Source: Bacteroidales bacterium
Lineage (GTDB): Bacteria > Bacteroidota > Bacteroidia > Bacteroidales > Marinilabiliaceae
Direction of reading: 5' to 3'
NCBI GenBank assembly: GCA_024401365.1
Contig: JAKSLE010000009.1
Span: 1 to 61,817, forward strand
Length of the DNA stretch: 61,817 nucleotides
Position 1 is the stretch's first letter. Each line of letters starts with the position of its first letter. The position numbers were made by a program, and so were the translations under genes. Positions 8,498 to 18,300 of the stretch are shown in pieces. The notes under the pieces were generated by a model. The model searched no databases. It had not been told where the DNA came from and saw nothing but the letters and a program-made list of their open reading frames with translations.

Positions 8498-8518
8498 TAG
8501 CCGCCTCTCTGGTGGCTA
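8498..8518. repeat. Degenerate REP-like palindrome next to the GH3 stop
   Basis: TAGCCGCC (8498-8505) and GGTGGCTA (8511-8518) form an inverted repeat with one mismatch around a 5-base loop. Surrounding bases also resemble the two perfect copies flanking the RAYT gene (GCTG before it, CTCCGC after it). Confidence 0.6.
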
Positions 8519-8562
8519 CTCTCCGCTAACCCATAACAACCAAATAAACGCTAAGTACCCCA

Positions 8563-8594
8563 CCGCTGTAGAGCCGCCATGCTGGCGGCTACCC
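8563..8594. repeat. REP palindrome, left of the RAYT gene
   Basis: A 32-base element containing AGCCGCCA-TGC-TGGCGGCT, an 8-bp perfect stem with a 3-base loop. An identical 32-base copy lies at 9238-9269 on the other side of the RAYT gene. This layout is typical of the REP hairpins recognised by RAYT enzymes. Confidence 0.85.
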
Positions 8595-8682
8595 TCCGCA
8601 AGCACACACCCACTATCATCTAAATAGCAATTATCAATCAAAACATACTACAATATACTCAAATCATTATTACCTTTACCGA

Positions 8683-9204
8683 ATGAAAACGATTCAAAAT
8701 CTATATCGTCGCGACACCACTCGCGTCTCATGGCACTCATATAATGATGGGCTATACTTCGTCACCATCTGCACAAAAAACAAAATCCACTATTTCGGAC
8801 ACATAGGTTACAACCCAAATCTAGGTAATAATCAAATGTCCCTCTCCCCATTAGGCCAATATATGACCAACACCATAATACAAACAAATACTATACGAGA
8901 AAAACAAGGCATATCCATCCCATTATTCACCGTCATGCCCAACCATATACATCTTCTAGTTCAAATATCATCCGATGCTGACACATCTATACCCAACCAC
9001 TTTGGCACCCAATCAAACAACCTCGCATCAACCATTAGAGGAATAAAATCCACCGTCACTTCCCACGCAAAGAAATTCAACCTCCCCTTCGCCTGGCAAC
9101 CCAACTACCACGAACACATCATCCGAGACCAAACCGAACTAAACCTCATCTCAACCTACATCGAAAGCAACATAGCCAACTGGAACACCGACTGCTACCA
9201 CTAA
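8683..9204 (+). CDS. REP-associated tyrosine transposase (RAYT, Y1 HUH family)
   Basis: 173 aa, the usual RAYT length. It carries the HUH metal motif His88-Ile-His90 in MPNHIHLLV, the RGIKS helix, and the catalytic tyrosine region WQPNYHEHIIRD with Tyr142 the likely nucleophile. RAYTs are single-copy domesticated relatives of IS200/IS605 transposases that nick REP hairpins in single-stranded DNA. Perfect REP copies flank the gene at 8563 and 9238, supporting a functional REPtron. A TACCTTTA box sits only a few bases before the ATG. The gene is strongly C-rich and G-poor on the coding strand, unlike neighbouring genes. Confidence 0.9.
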   Translation: MKTIQNLYRRDTTRVSWHSYNDGLYFVTICTKNKIHYFGHIGYNPNLGNNQMSLSPLGQYMTNTIIQTNTIREKQGISIPLFTVMPNHIHLLVQISSDADTSIPNHFGTQSNNLASTIRGIKSTVTSHAKKFNLPFAWQPNYHEHIIRDQTELNLISTYIESNIANWNTDCYH

Positions 9205-9237
9205 CACACCTCTCCACCAATACCACCAACACCCCAC

Positions 9238-9269
9238 CCGCTGTAGAGCCGCCATGCTGGCGGCTACCC
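9238..9269. repeat. REP palindrome, right of the RAYT gene
   Basis: This copy is identical over 32 bases to 8563-8594 and in the same orientation, 34 bases after the RAYT stop. Confidence 0.85.
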
Positions 9270-9698
9270 AACGTTAGCTCACAGAACCAATCTACTCCTC
9301 TCAAACTCCTGAGATATCCCACTCAACCTCCTTGCTTTCTAAAACATGGATTGTAATCAATTTGCCCGCATTTACTAACAATTATTGATAATATTCGCCG
9401 CGTTGCTATCATGTTATTAGCATTATCAATTATACACTAACAATCTATAGTTAATTAGTGTAAATACACTTATGATTTGTCATTATCAATTTGTAATTAC
9501 CTCTATCGTTATTCTTTCAAAATAATAGATTTATCAGTCTTTCGGCAATAATCTATAGTTAATCATTGTTAATTTACTTGCAGATTGAAATCTAATACCT
9601 ACATTTGCATTGTAATCGTAAGTAAAACATACTGATTCAATTACAAATTAAAACAAGACCTGATAGTGGTATTACTATCTCAACAAAAAGACAAGAGC
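9270..9698. other. Gene-free AT-rich leader with direct repeats before the isochorismatase gene
   Basis: No gene was found. AATCTATAGTTAAT occurs at 9442-9455 and again at 9550-9563, 108 bases apart. CATTATCAAT occurs near 9421 and 9481. The promoter at 9578-9607 lies downstream of all these repeats, so they could be upstream operator or activator sites. Confidence 0.5.
9578..9607 (+). promoter_or_regulatory. Predicted promoter of the secreted isochorismatase-fold hydrolase
   Basis: -7 box TACATTTG at 9600-9607 (full TAnnTTTG match) with TTG at 9578-9580, a 19-base spacing as in Bacteroidetes vegetative promoters. It lies about 90 bases before the chosen start at 9699. Confidence 0.65.
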
Positions 9699-10340
9699 AT
9701 GAAAAAGTTATTTTTCGTAATGGCAATGGTCCTTTCTTCTGTAATGACCTTTGCTCAATCTAAGACAAAGACTGCAGAGACTGCAATTATCATCATCGAT
9801 ATGCAGAACGACTTTGTTGACCCTAAGGGTACTTTGTGTGTAGCTGGTGCTAAGGCTACTATTCCAGCAATCGACGACTTGGCTAAGTATGGCCGCTCTA
9901 AGGGATGGCAGGTTGTTCACATCGTTCGCGAGCACAGACCTAATGGTCTCGATGTTGATGAACCACGCGTACCTTTGTTCACAGATGGCAAGGCTGGTTA
10001 CTGTGTTCCAGGTACATGGGGATGCGAAATCGTTTCTGGCATATCTGTAGAACCAGAGGACATGAGGGTAGTAAAATTCCGTAACTCCGCTTTCTTCCAG
10101 ACTCAGCTCGACTTGATCCTCCGCCGTATGGGTGTCAAGAGAGTCATATTGGCTGGTACTCAGTATCCTAACTGTGTACGTGGTACTGCTAACGATGCAA
10201 TGTCTCTCAACTATGAGACTATTTGCTGCCTTGACGCTTGCTCTGCTAAGACTCCTGAGGTTGCCGAGGCTAACATTTTCGATATGAGAAACATGGGCAT
10301 CAAGTGTATCTCTCTCGACGAAATCAAGGCTAAATATTAA
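9699..10340 (+). CDS. Secreted isochorismatase-family cysteine hydrolase (nicotinamidase-like)
   Basis: I chose the ATG at 9699 over the longer start at 9666 because it begins a clean signal peptide (MKKLFFVMAM to MTFAQ, about 20 aa). The mature protein has the catalytic triad of the family: Asp34 in IIDMQNDF, Lys126 in VVKFRNSAF, and Cys159 in YPNCVRGTANDA. The family includes nicotinamidases, isochorismatases and N-carbamoyl hydrolases. A VIVxG-type cis-peptide region (VILAGTQYPNC) precedes the Cys. An exported member is less common than cytoplasmic ones. Periplasmic amide hydrolysis is the inferred role. A hairpin after the stop separates it from the porin gene. Confidence 0.85.
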   Translation: MKKLFFVMAMVLSSVMTFAQSKTKTAETAIIIIDMQNDFVDPKGTLCVAGAKATIPAIDDLAKYGRSKGWQVVHIVREHRPNGLDVDEPRVPLFTDGKAGYCVPGTWGCEIVSGISVEPEDMRVVKFRNSAFFQTQLDLILRRMGVKRVILAGTQYPNCVRGTANDAMSLNYETICCLDACSAKTPEVAEANIFDMRNMGIKCISLDEIKAKY

Positions 10341-10377
10341 GCCAACCGGAAGGTGTAGCGATTAGATACTTTAACAA

Positions 10378-10423
10378 GGACCAGAACAGCAAACTTGAAT
10401 ATTGATTGTTTCTGGTCTTTTTC
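10378..10423 (+). terminator. Hairpin terminator after the hydrolase gene
   Basis: GACCAGAACA pairs with TGTTTCTGGTC (one bulged base), followed by TTTTT. It falls between the hydrolase and porin genes and may be leaky, since no separate promoter for the porin was identified. Confidence 0.65.
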
Positions 10424-10448
10424 GTTTCACTCATTATTTTGAAAATAT

Positions 10449-11594
10449 ATGAAACTAAGAATAACGCTCCTGACAACTCTTCTCATAATGTCAGCATGCC
10501 TGGCTATGGGCCAGATAAAAATAGCAACGGAATCTGGCGATTTGAATATTACATTCAAGGCTAGAACTCATTTCGATGCCGGTGTTTATGGTGGCGATCT
10601 TGGAAAAAGTAATGACCATGCAACTAATATAGTTAGAATGAACGACACAAGAATTGGCTTCATTGCTAATTATGGCGAGGCATGGAGCTCAAAGGTCGAG
10701 GTGAAGTTCACTGGTTCGTCTACTACATTTACAGATTTGTACTTTGGCTATAAGGCTTCTGACAAGTCAAGCCTGCAACTGGGTAACTTCTGGATGCCTT
10801 TCGGCTACGAGACTCTAGGCCCTGCTTATCGCTTCATCCAGAATTCATCTATCGATAAAGCTGTCGACGGAATATCAAGAAAACTGGGGTTGGCCTATAA
10901 TTACAATTCTGACCCTCTGAAAATCACTGTTGGTATTTTCTCCGACGGAAATGTCAATAACATTTCTACAAACCAGGGTTATAACATTGCTGCTAAGGTG
11001 ATTGCTCGCCCTATTCTCAACGACAAGCAGGTGCTCCACTTTGGTGTGGCTCCTTTATTTACCCACACTCCTAATACAGCAACTTTCAATACCTACTCTC
11101 TGACCCAAAGCAATAGCATGGTGCTGATGGGTAAGTCTTTTACCGGCGATGAGCAGTATAGTATTTTCCGCGCCGAGGCTGAGGCTATATTCATTTCTGG
11201 TAAGCTGTACGCCGAGTGTAGGTATCAGCATGCCCATATTAACACGCCTGGCGACGAGAATTCTGAAGTTGGTGGCTTCTATGTCCAAGGTGGCTTCTTG
11301 CTCATCGGCGATCAACAGAACTATAGCAAGGCTAATGGCTATGCTACAAATGTATCTGCTAAAAACCTCGAGTTGTGCGCACGCTTTGGCCATGCAGCTT
11401 ATGACCAAGGCAAGGATTGGCAGACAACAGAAAACGATATTACCATCGGTCTGAACTATGGTATCAACAAGTATCTTCTTGCCCGACTGAATTATACTCA
11501 CGGCCAATCTCACGCCAAAGACGAGATATTGGACAAGGTACTTGAAAACCGCAATTACAACGCTGTAGAAGCACGACTACAGTTCGTTTTCTAG
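10449..11594 (+). CDS. Outer-membrane porin of the phosphate-selective porin O/P type
   Basis: 381 aa. A signal peptide (about 22 aa, ending AMGQ) is followed by alternating hydrophobic/polar strands typical of a 16-strand barrel and a C-terminal strand ending in Phe (VEARLQFVF), the outer-membrane insertion signal. Motifs such as LQLGNFWMPFGYE and FGHAAYDQG match the OprO/OprP-like family widespread in Bacteroidetes. These porins pass anions or small solutes, and specificity is not readable here. It lies downstream of the secreted hydrolase on the same strand, possibly in the same regulon. Confidence 0.82.
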   Translation: MKLRITLLTTLLIMSACLAMGQIKIATESGDLNITFKARTHFDAGVYGGDLGKSNDHATNIVRMNDTRIGFIANYGEAWSSKVEVKFTGSSTTFTDLYFGYKASDKSSLQLGNFWMPFGYETLGPAYRFIQNSSIDKAVDGISRKLGLAYNYNSDPLKITVGIFSDGNVNNISTNQGYNIAAKVIARPILNDKQVLHFGVAPLFTHTPNTATFNTYSLTQSNSMVLMGKSFTGDEQYSIFRAEAEAIFISGKLYAECRYQHAHINTPGDENSEVGGFYVQGGFLLIGDQQNYSKANGYATNVSAKNLELCARFGHAAYDQGKDWQTTENDITIGLNYGINKYLLARLNYTHGQSHAKDEILDKVLENRNYNAVEARLQFVF

Positions 11595-11634
11595 ATTTCC
11601 CTCCTACTGTTATACTTTTTGAATTATCAAAAAC

Positions 11635-11668
11635 AGGCTGAATCTCCCCAACAGAGGTTCAGCCTTTT
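11635..11668 (+). terminator. Rho-independent terminator after the porin gene
   Basis: AGGCTGAA (11635-11642) pairs with TTCAGCCT (11658-11665), followed by a TTT run. Confidence 0.8.
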
Positions 11669-11720
11669 CATTTTCTCTACGTCACTTACACAAAAAAACA
11701 ATCATAACCCACACGTCCAA

Positions 11721-11751
11721 CAAAAAAGCCAGCCCCAAACAGGACTGGCTT
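11721..11751 (-). terminator. Rho-independent terminator after leuCD
   Basis: On the minus strand AAGCCAG and CTGGCTT form a 7-bp stem around a 12-base loop, followed by a run of T. It starts about 25 bases after the leuD stop and closes the leuCD unit. Confidence 0.75.
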
Positions 11752-11775
11752 CTTAATTTCTATATCAACTAAGGA

Positions 11776-12378
11776 TTAATACTTTGCAGCTGTCTTCTCG
11801 TAAGCCTCTGTCTTATCCTTAACTGTCAACAAATAGTCAATATCATCAAGACCATTCATCAAACAGTGCTTCTTGTAACCGTTAATCTCGAAGTGCTCTG
11901 TCTTTCCTGTAGCTGTATTTGTAACAGTCTGGTTTGGAAGATCAACAACAACCTCCATCTTTGGATTGGCCTTGATAGAAGCAAAAAGCTCACTGAGGAA
12001 CTGCTCAGATACAACTACTGGCAATACGAAGTTGTTCAACTCATTATTCTTGTGAATATCAGCAAAGAAGCTAGAGATAACAACACGGAAACCATAACCA
12101 GCAATAGCCCAGGCAGCGTGCTCTCGGCTGGAACCAGAACCGAAGTTCTTACCAGCTACCAAAATCTCACCACCGTATGTAGGGTCATTCAATACAAATG
12201 ATGTATTCAACGAACCGTCTGGATTATATCTCCAGTCACGGAAGAGATTGTCACCAAAGAACTTCTCCTCCTTTGTAGTAGCCTTCAAGAAACGTGCAGG
12301 AATAATCTGGTCTGTATCAACGTTCTCAAGAGGAAGAGGCACACATGTGCTCTTTATGATATCAAATTTCTGTTTCAT
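11776..12378 (-). CDS. leuD: 3-isopropylmalate dehydratase small subunit
   Basis: 200 aa, standard LeuD length. The N-terminal segment (VPLPLENVDTDQIIPARFL) and the swivel-domain motif GKNFGSGSSREHAAWAI are diagnostic. With LeuC it isomerises 2-isopropylmalate to 3-isopropylmalate in leucine synthesis. It starts 17 bases after the leuC stop and is co-transcribed with it. leuA and leuB are not adjacent, and a terminator follows directly. Confidence 0.96.
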   Translation of the reverse strand: MKQKFDIIKSTCVPLPLENVDTDQIIPARFLKATTKEEKFFGDNLFRDWRYNPDGSLNTSFVLNDPTYGGEILVAGKNFGSGSSREHAAWAIAGYGFRVVISSFFADIHKNNELNNFVLPVVVSEQFLSELFASIKANPKMEVVVDLPNQTVTNTATGKTEHFEINGYKKHCLMNGLDDIDYLLTVKDKTEAYEKTAAKY

Positions 12379-12395
12379 CTTTTCTTTCTTTATGG

Positions 12396-13790
12396 TTAGA
12401 GAAGTTCACGTGGATCAGTAATAACTCCTGTTACTGCAGCAGCTGCTGCTACAAGTGGAGAACACAAAAGTGTGCGAGCTCCAGGACCCTGACGACCCTC
12501 GAAGTTACGGTTACTTGTAGATACCGAATACTTGCCTGCTGGAACCTTATCGTCGTTCATTGCCAAACATGCCGAACAACCTGGTTGACGGATAGCAAAT
12601 CCTGCTGCCTCCAACTCCTTGTCCAAGCCTTCTTTCTTAATCTGGTCAAGTACCAACCAAGAACCAGGAACCAACCATGCTACTACATTGTCTGCCTTCT
12701 TCTTGCCCTTAACCAATGATGCAAATGCACGGAAGTCCTCAATACGGCCGTTTGTACAAGCACCAAGGAATACATAGTCAATCTTCTTGCCGAGCAACTT
12801 CTCACCTGGCTTGAAGCCCATATAGTCGAGTGACTTAAGGTATGAAGCCTGTCCAGCAGCATCAACTGTATCAAGAGTAGGGATATTGTCATCAATAGAC
12901 ATACCCATACCTGGGTTCGTACCGTATGTAATCATTGGACGAATATCTGCCGCATCATAAACAAGCTCCTTGTCAAATACAGCATCATCATCACTCTTCA
13001 ACGTCTTCCAGTATGCTACAGCCTTATCCCAAGCCTCTCCCTTAGGAGCATGCTCTCTGCCCTTCAAATACTCAAATGTTGTCTCGTCTGGAGCAATCAT
13101 ACCACCACGAGCACCCATCTCAATAGAGAGATTACAGAGTGTCAAACGACCTTCCATAGTGAGGTTCTTAACAGCTGAACCTGCATACTCAACAAAGTAT
13201 CCTGTAGCACCAGATGTAGTAATCTTCGACATCAAATAAAGCGCAACATCCTTTGCTGTAACACCCTTAGCCAATGTACCCTCAACTCGAATGCGCATCG
13301 ACTTTGGCTTCTGCTGAAGAATACACTCTGTAGCCATAACCATCTCTACCTCAGATGTGCCAATACCAAATGCAACTGCACCCATAGCACCATGCGTAGA
13401 TGTATGTGAGTCACCACAAACTATTGTCATGCCTGGAAGTGTCAACGCTTTCTCAGGACCAACAACGTGGATAATACCATTGTTCTTGTCAAACATACCA
13501 AAGTGGTTAAGACCAAACTCCTTGGTATTCTTCGCTAATGTGTCTACCTGTGTCTTCGATACAGGATCCTCAATAGGCTTGTCCTGATCATGTGTAGGCG
13601 TATTGTGGTCTGGCATACAGTATATCTTCTCTGGACGGAAGCACTTCAAATTTCGTGCCCTCAAACCATCAAATGCTTGTGGAGAAGTTACCTCATGCGC
13701 ATACAAACGGTCAATATACAACTGAGTAGGACCGTCAGGGACAATAGAGACTACGTGCGAGTCCCATATCTTGTCAAAAAGTGTATTCAT
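12396..13790 (-). CDS. leuC: 3-isopropylmalate dehydratase large subunit
   Basis: 464 aa, normal for bacterial LeuC. Aconitase-family motifs are present, including [27 protein letters not shown] and [10 protein letters not shown], which supply the three cysteines of the [4Fe-4S] cluster. It is the catalytic subunit with LeuD. It is first in a two-gene unit with its own -7 box, 40 bases upstream, lying between this gene and the terminator of the large upstream operon. Confidence 0.97.
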   Translation of the reverse strand: MNTLFDKIWDSHVVSIVPDGPTQLYIDRLYAHEVTSPQAFDGLRARNLKCFRPEKIYCMPDHNTPTHDQDKPIEDPVSKTQVDTLAKNTKEFGLNHFGMFDKNNGIIHVVGPEKALTLPGMTIVCGDSHTSTHGAMGAVAFGIGTSEVEMVMATECILQQKPKSMRIRVEGTLAKGVTAKDVALYLMSKITTSGATGYFVEYAGSAVKNLTMEGRLTLCNLSIEMGARGGMIAPDETTFEYLKGREHAPKGEAWDKAVAYWKTLKSDDDAVFDKELVYDAADIRPMITYGTNPGMGMSIDDNIPTLDTVDAAGQASYLKSLDYMGFKPGEKLLGKKIDYVFLGACTNGRIEDFRAFASLVKGKKKADNVVAWLVPGSWLVLDQIKKEGLDKELEAAGFAIRQPGCSACLAMNDDKVPAGKYSVSTSNRNFEGRQGPGARTLLCSPLVAAAAAVTGVITDPRELL

Positions 13791-13829
13791 TTGCTGTATG
13801 AATTTGTATCGTTCCTGTTATTACTATTG

Positions 13830-13837
13830 CAAAGTTA
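13830..13837 (-). promoter_or_regulatory. Predicted -7 box for leuCD
   Basis: It reads TAACTTTG on the minus strand, a full match to TAnnTTTG, 40 bases before the leuC ATG and just downstream of a strong terminator. No good -33 TTG was found at the expected spacing. Confidence 0.55.
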
Positions 13838-13850
13838 CAAACAAATATCT

Positions 13851-13896
13851 AAAAAGCGCCACTCTGCTGTCCGTTTTAAGCAAAGTGACGCCTTTT
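13851..13896 (-). terminator. Strong terminator ending the chemosensory/Sia operon
   Basis: On the minus strand AAGGCGTCACTTTGC folds with GCAGAGTGGCGCTTT into a 15-bp stem (three G-T wobbles), followed by a T run. It lies directly after the last gene of the minus-strand run and before the leuC promoter, which marks the end of the long operon. Confidence 0.85.
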
Positions 13897-13926
13897 ACGT
13901 ATAACTCTTACTCTCAGCGAGTAATC

Positions 13927-14349
13927 TTAGAATTGCTCAACAAGCGAAAGCACAGCTCTAGCACATGCCTCCGACGCATTCTCTGTAGTTACCTTCAATT
14001 TATATGCACCCGTCTTTGTGCACTTGAACTGAAAACCTGTAAATACCTTGCCACCATTAGCATTAGTACCTATCAATGAACCCGCGTTGTCAAGAATCTG
14101 AATCTTGATGTTCTCTCCATTCGATTCACTATTGGCTACATTAATCTGATACTTTGTCTGGCTGTTCAAAACTACCGTAAACGTAACTCCATCAGCTGCA
14201 CCTCCCGCAACCTTCATATCAAAGTCCTTGATATACTGATTGCTTCCCATAGCAGCAAGAGCTTTCTTCATCAAATCCTCACCACACTGTGACGAAGCAA
14301 GAAATGAAAAACCTAATACCGCAGCGAGTATCAAAAATAATCTCTTCAT
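13927..14349 (-). CDS. Small secreted protein, 140 aa
   Basis: A signal peptide of about 21 residues (ending FLASSQ) is followed by a 119-aa mature protein. Two spaced Cys pairs are possible (Cys22, and Cys in FKCTKTG and EACARA). The beta-rich body (FTVVLNSQTKYQINVANSES, then TKTGAYKLKVTTENA) resembles small beta-sandwich pre-peptidase-like or adhesin modules, but no family is assigned. It is the last gene of the long operon, 29 bases after the lipoprotein. It may be a cargo, ligand or periplasmic subunit of the upstream ABC system. Confidence 0.75.
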   Translation of the reverse strand: MKRLFLILAAVLGFSFLASSQCGEDLMKKALAAMGSNQYIKDFDMKVAGGAADGVTFTVVLNSQTKYQINVANSESNGENIKIQILDNAGSLIGTNANGGKVFTGFQFKCTKTGAYKLKVTTENASEACARAVLSLVEQF

Positions 14350-14378
14350 AATCTAATCTCCTTTTCTATAGGGGTTAA

Positions 14379-15302
14379 TTACTCTACTACAAACTGACGA
14401 GCATCTCTTACCTTAGATATAATATCCTTGATAACTGTCTCCTTGTCAGGTGTAAACTCATAATGAGGTATCTCATTCTGCTCAATTACCAACATACCAT
14501 CAACCTCCTTTGTAACAGGCTCGCCGAACTCGTATGTGATACGAACATTATCATACGCATCATTTACTGCATGAATCTTCTCACAGAGCGCCTGGAAATT
14601 CTTGTCTGCCTTAGCAAAATTATCCAATACTACCAAAAGGATCTTTACAATCTCCTTCTGCTCAGCAAGACGATTCGTCAAGTCTGCATCACTTGTCTGC
14701 TCTACAACATCACAGGTGATGTGTACACCCTCTATCCAAGCACCAGCAATAATTGCTGTAGAAGTGTTTGCACGCTTCTGCTCACGAAGGTATCGGTCCA
14801 TCTTATTGAAACTTGTTACAGACAACTGCTTGAGCGAATCCAAGTTTGTCGAATTTGTAGCAAGTCTCTTCAATGTTTGAAAATCTAGGAACTGTCCAAC
14901 ATTAATACCATCTGCTAACTCTTTTACTGCTAGCAAATATTGTACCACAACTGAACTTTTGTTGAAAGTATTTATATATCCAAGGTCAGCACTGTATACA
15001 CCCAAGTTCAATGCACGCTTGAAACTAGAGTTGTAATTCTTCATATTGTCCGCTGGATTCAATACCTTCTCAGAGAAACCTGCACCTGAATTCTTAATAG
15101 AGTTCGCCATCTCTACAGGAGATGAAATGTTCTGAATCATATCATTCACAACATTCTCTGACAACTGGAGAGGAGCATTCGCTACACTGTCAGGTATTTC
15201 ATCTAGTTCATCAACTTTGCTAGAGCTGCAACTAGAGCAACTTGTAATGAAATTGACTCCTGCCAAAAGAGCAAGGCCAAATACAATCTTCTTGATCATC
15301 AT
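14379..15302 (-). CDS. Lipoprotein of unknown function, 307 aa
   Basis: The signal ends ITSC with the lipid-anchored Cys at residue 22, followed by a Ser/Cys-rich linker. The rest is predicted largely helical (for example the segments around residues 50-75, 120-150 and 190-245) with no recognised domain. It lies 19 bases downstream of the TerB-ABC gene and upstream of the small secreted protein, all in one message, so it is most likely an envelope partner of that transporter or the receptor array. Confidence 0.8.
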   Translation of the reverse strand: MMIKKIVFGLALLAGVNFITSCSSCSSSKVDELDEIPDSVANAPLQLSENVVNDMIQNISSPVEMANSIKNSGAGFSEKVLNPADNMKNYNSSFKRALNLGVYSADLGYINTFNKSSVVVQYLLAVKELADGINVGQFLDFQTLKRLATNSTNLDSLKQLSVTSFNKMDRYLREQKRANTSTAIIAGAWIEGVHITCDVVEQTSDADLTNRLAEQKEIVKILLVVLDNFAKADKNFQALCEKIHAVNDAYDNVRITYEFGEPVTKEVDGMLVIEQNEIPHYEFTPDKETVIKDIISKVRDARQFVVE

Positions 15303-15321
15303 ATAATTTACCTTTATGTTA

Positions 15322-18300
15322 TTATTCTACTTTATTTTTCTTAAACGATGGCATCTTTGGCATCTTTATCTTGGCAAACAACGACTTTACCTTGTCAAGC
15401 TGCTTCTTGAATGCTACCGACCCAAAGTAATCCGCAATCCTTCTAGTTACATCATAATATAGTATAGCATACAAGAAGGCTGTAATTACCCAAATCGCAA
15501 CAATGTTGAACCAAAGTGTATCCCAATACGTACCCGCAAAATACTTAACTGGTGCCAAGAAATGCGTGCGGAATGATAATATTCCTTCCGGCTCCGGCAT
15601 CTGATAAATAGGATCAAGTACCTGTATCAGCTTATTACCATCTCTAAGAATCTTATTCTTATCTAACGTCTTACGTACAATATCGTTTAACGTTTCATTA
15701 AAATACTCATCTTTTAATTCGTTGAATCTCTCCTTACGCTGCGGATCACTCTCTATATACCCAATAATAGCATCTCTCTTGTCATTCGAAACTTGATACT
15801 TTTCTGAATATACCGACTTCAATTGCGATATGTACTCTTGAGCATAATTGTATGTCGAAATATTAAACGAATCAGCTACCAACTTGTGCAAGTGTGGGAA
15901 ATCAATCTCAGGATTTCTCATCACCTCCTTGCCTAACTCGTTCTGAACCAACGCCAAATCCATCAGATATGAATCTATCTTCTTTAGCGAATCAAGCGAC
16001 AACTTGTCACTCTTGGCCTTACATCTGTCAAGCGCCTCTTCAAGTTTTGGTAAATAGTATGTACCCTTGTAGTCAGCCATACTAACACCCATCTCACACT
16101 CAAAGAACTTGCTCTGGTATGAATTGTGCTTGTACTGATGTACTATTATTCCCTCATAAGCATACCTGGCAGGTATTACCTCAGCCAACAATGGCACTTT
16201 GTCAACTGATGTAATCAACTTGTTCAACTTGTCAAACGTAAACATCGCACCTCCTAATACCATCTGCGGAATCATGATCAATGGGATCATAATATATATG
16301 GTACCAATCGAATTGAAGGTCGACGATATAATCAAACCAAGTATATTGGAACTTACAGATACCGAGAATAGCATCAGGAAGAACTCAAAGTTCATACCTT
16401 TAAAGCCTATCACTGCATTACCTACCAAAATGAAGAGCGACATCTGTATCGCAGATAAACCCATCAAAATCAAAATCTTCGACATCAAATAGGCCGACCT
16501 CGAAAGGTTGAGGAATTGCTCTCTCTTCAAAATCTTGGCATCCTTAAATATCTCTTCCGCCGATACTATCAAACCAAAGAAGATGGCTACAATAATCGCC
16601 ATGAAGACATAAATAGGAATATTCTCATTCTCACGGAAAATATATTTGTCGGAATCTGGGTCAACTATATATCTAACCAAGAACGCCAACACAAAACCAA
16701 GTATAGGCGCCTCAAGAATATTGAGTACCGTATACTGAGTATTACTTATCTTAGCCCAGAAATCTCGCGTAGTGTAAATCCAAAACTGCTTGAACCAACT
16801 AGGAATATTCAACGACCTAGGTGGCTGCTCTGTAACTGTCTTTACCTTTGGCAACTCTATGTTCTGCTTGAACTTCTCATGCCAGGTGTCTGGCTTTACC
16901 CTTCGCTCATTCTTATAGTTACCATACTCATCCTTTACATTGTCTTCAAGAATATCAAAGACTAACTCCGGATTGAGGTTACCACAACTTGGACACTCAC
17001 CATGCTCAGCATCTTTCTGCTCATCTTGCTTCTTGAAGTACGAAATCGACTCAATAGGCGTACCATAATATACAGGATAACCGCCAGTGTCAAGAATGAA
17101 CATCTTGTCAAACATCTTGTAAATGTCCGACGATGGCTGGTGAATAACTACAAATATCAATTTGCCCTTAAGCGACAACTCTCGCAAAAGGTTCATTACA
17201 TTCTCAGAATCTCGAGACGACAAACCCGAAGTAGGCTCATCGACAAACAAAACTCCTGGCTCACGGATCAACTCCAAAGCAATGTTCAAACGCTTTCGCT
17301 GTCCACCAGAAATCATCTTGTTCAAAGGAGTACCAACAGGCAGATTCCTACGCTCATAAAGACCTAGGTCTGTAAGCGTCTTGCATACCATCTTGTCAAT
17401 CTCTTCCTCACTCTTGTCCTTGAAACAGAGCTTGGCATTGTAATACAGGTTCTGATATACTGTCAACTCCTCTATCAAAAGGTCATCCTGAGGAATAAGA
17501 CCAATAACACCCTCAAGTTCTTCCGACTGAGTGTGAAGGTTCAAGCCATTGATCAATACCTCTCCCTCTGACGGCTTCTCATTTCCACAAAGTACATTGA
17601 GCAGGGTGGTCTTACCCGCTCCCGAAGCACCCATAATACCAATAAGGTGACCTTGCTCTTCGGCTATATTGATGTTTCTCAAACCTATGCCACCGGTCTT
17701 GAACTTGAATCCCATGTTCTTAACCTCAAATGACAATGCCTGAGAGGAAACTTCTTCGTTCTTAAACTTGGCTTCCGCATAGAACCTAGGGATATAGGTA
17801 CCCGAAGGCAACTTTACGTAGCTTCTGTTTGGTAATGGATAAATACGGCCCTGTGCAAGCGGCGTCTTCTCAAGATATACAGTAGAGTTACCTAAATAAC
17901 GAACGAAGAACATGTCCGCACTAGGTATCTTCATAATTATCAAAGACCCATCTAGCTTCGCCGAAATATGCTTAGCTTTTTGTAATTCAAATGCCTCAGT
18001 ATCAGTAACTACAAGTATATCCTCATAGTCCATCTTGGTGTAATCCTCATTGATACTGAATGCACCTATGAGCTCCTCCTCTTCTTTACTGATATTAAAT
18101 ACCTTAGGGTCTGTAATCGTATTGATAATCTCCATACGACCCTCAGTGTACTTCTTCGAGACACTAAGCATCTCATACAAGCGAACGAATACTACTACTC
18201 GCTGCTCTTCTGTCAGCTTCTTGGCTAACTTTCTACACAGACCGAGGATCTTGACGGACTCATTAGATGCAACAACAACCTTACCGTCTTTGTCCGTCTT

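Noticed and set aside
12404-12420. TTCACGTGGATC near the leuC stop as parS
   Set aside because: Only the CACGTG core is shared. The bases encode the conserved C-terminus of LeuC.
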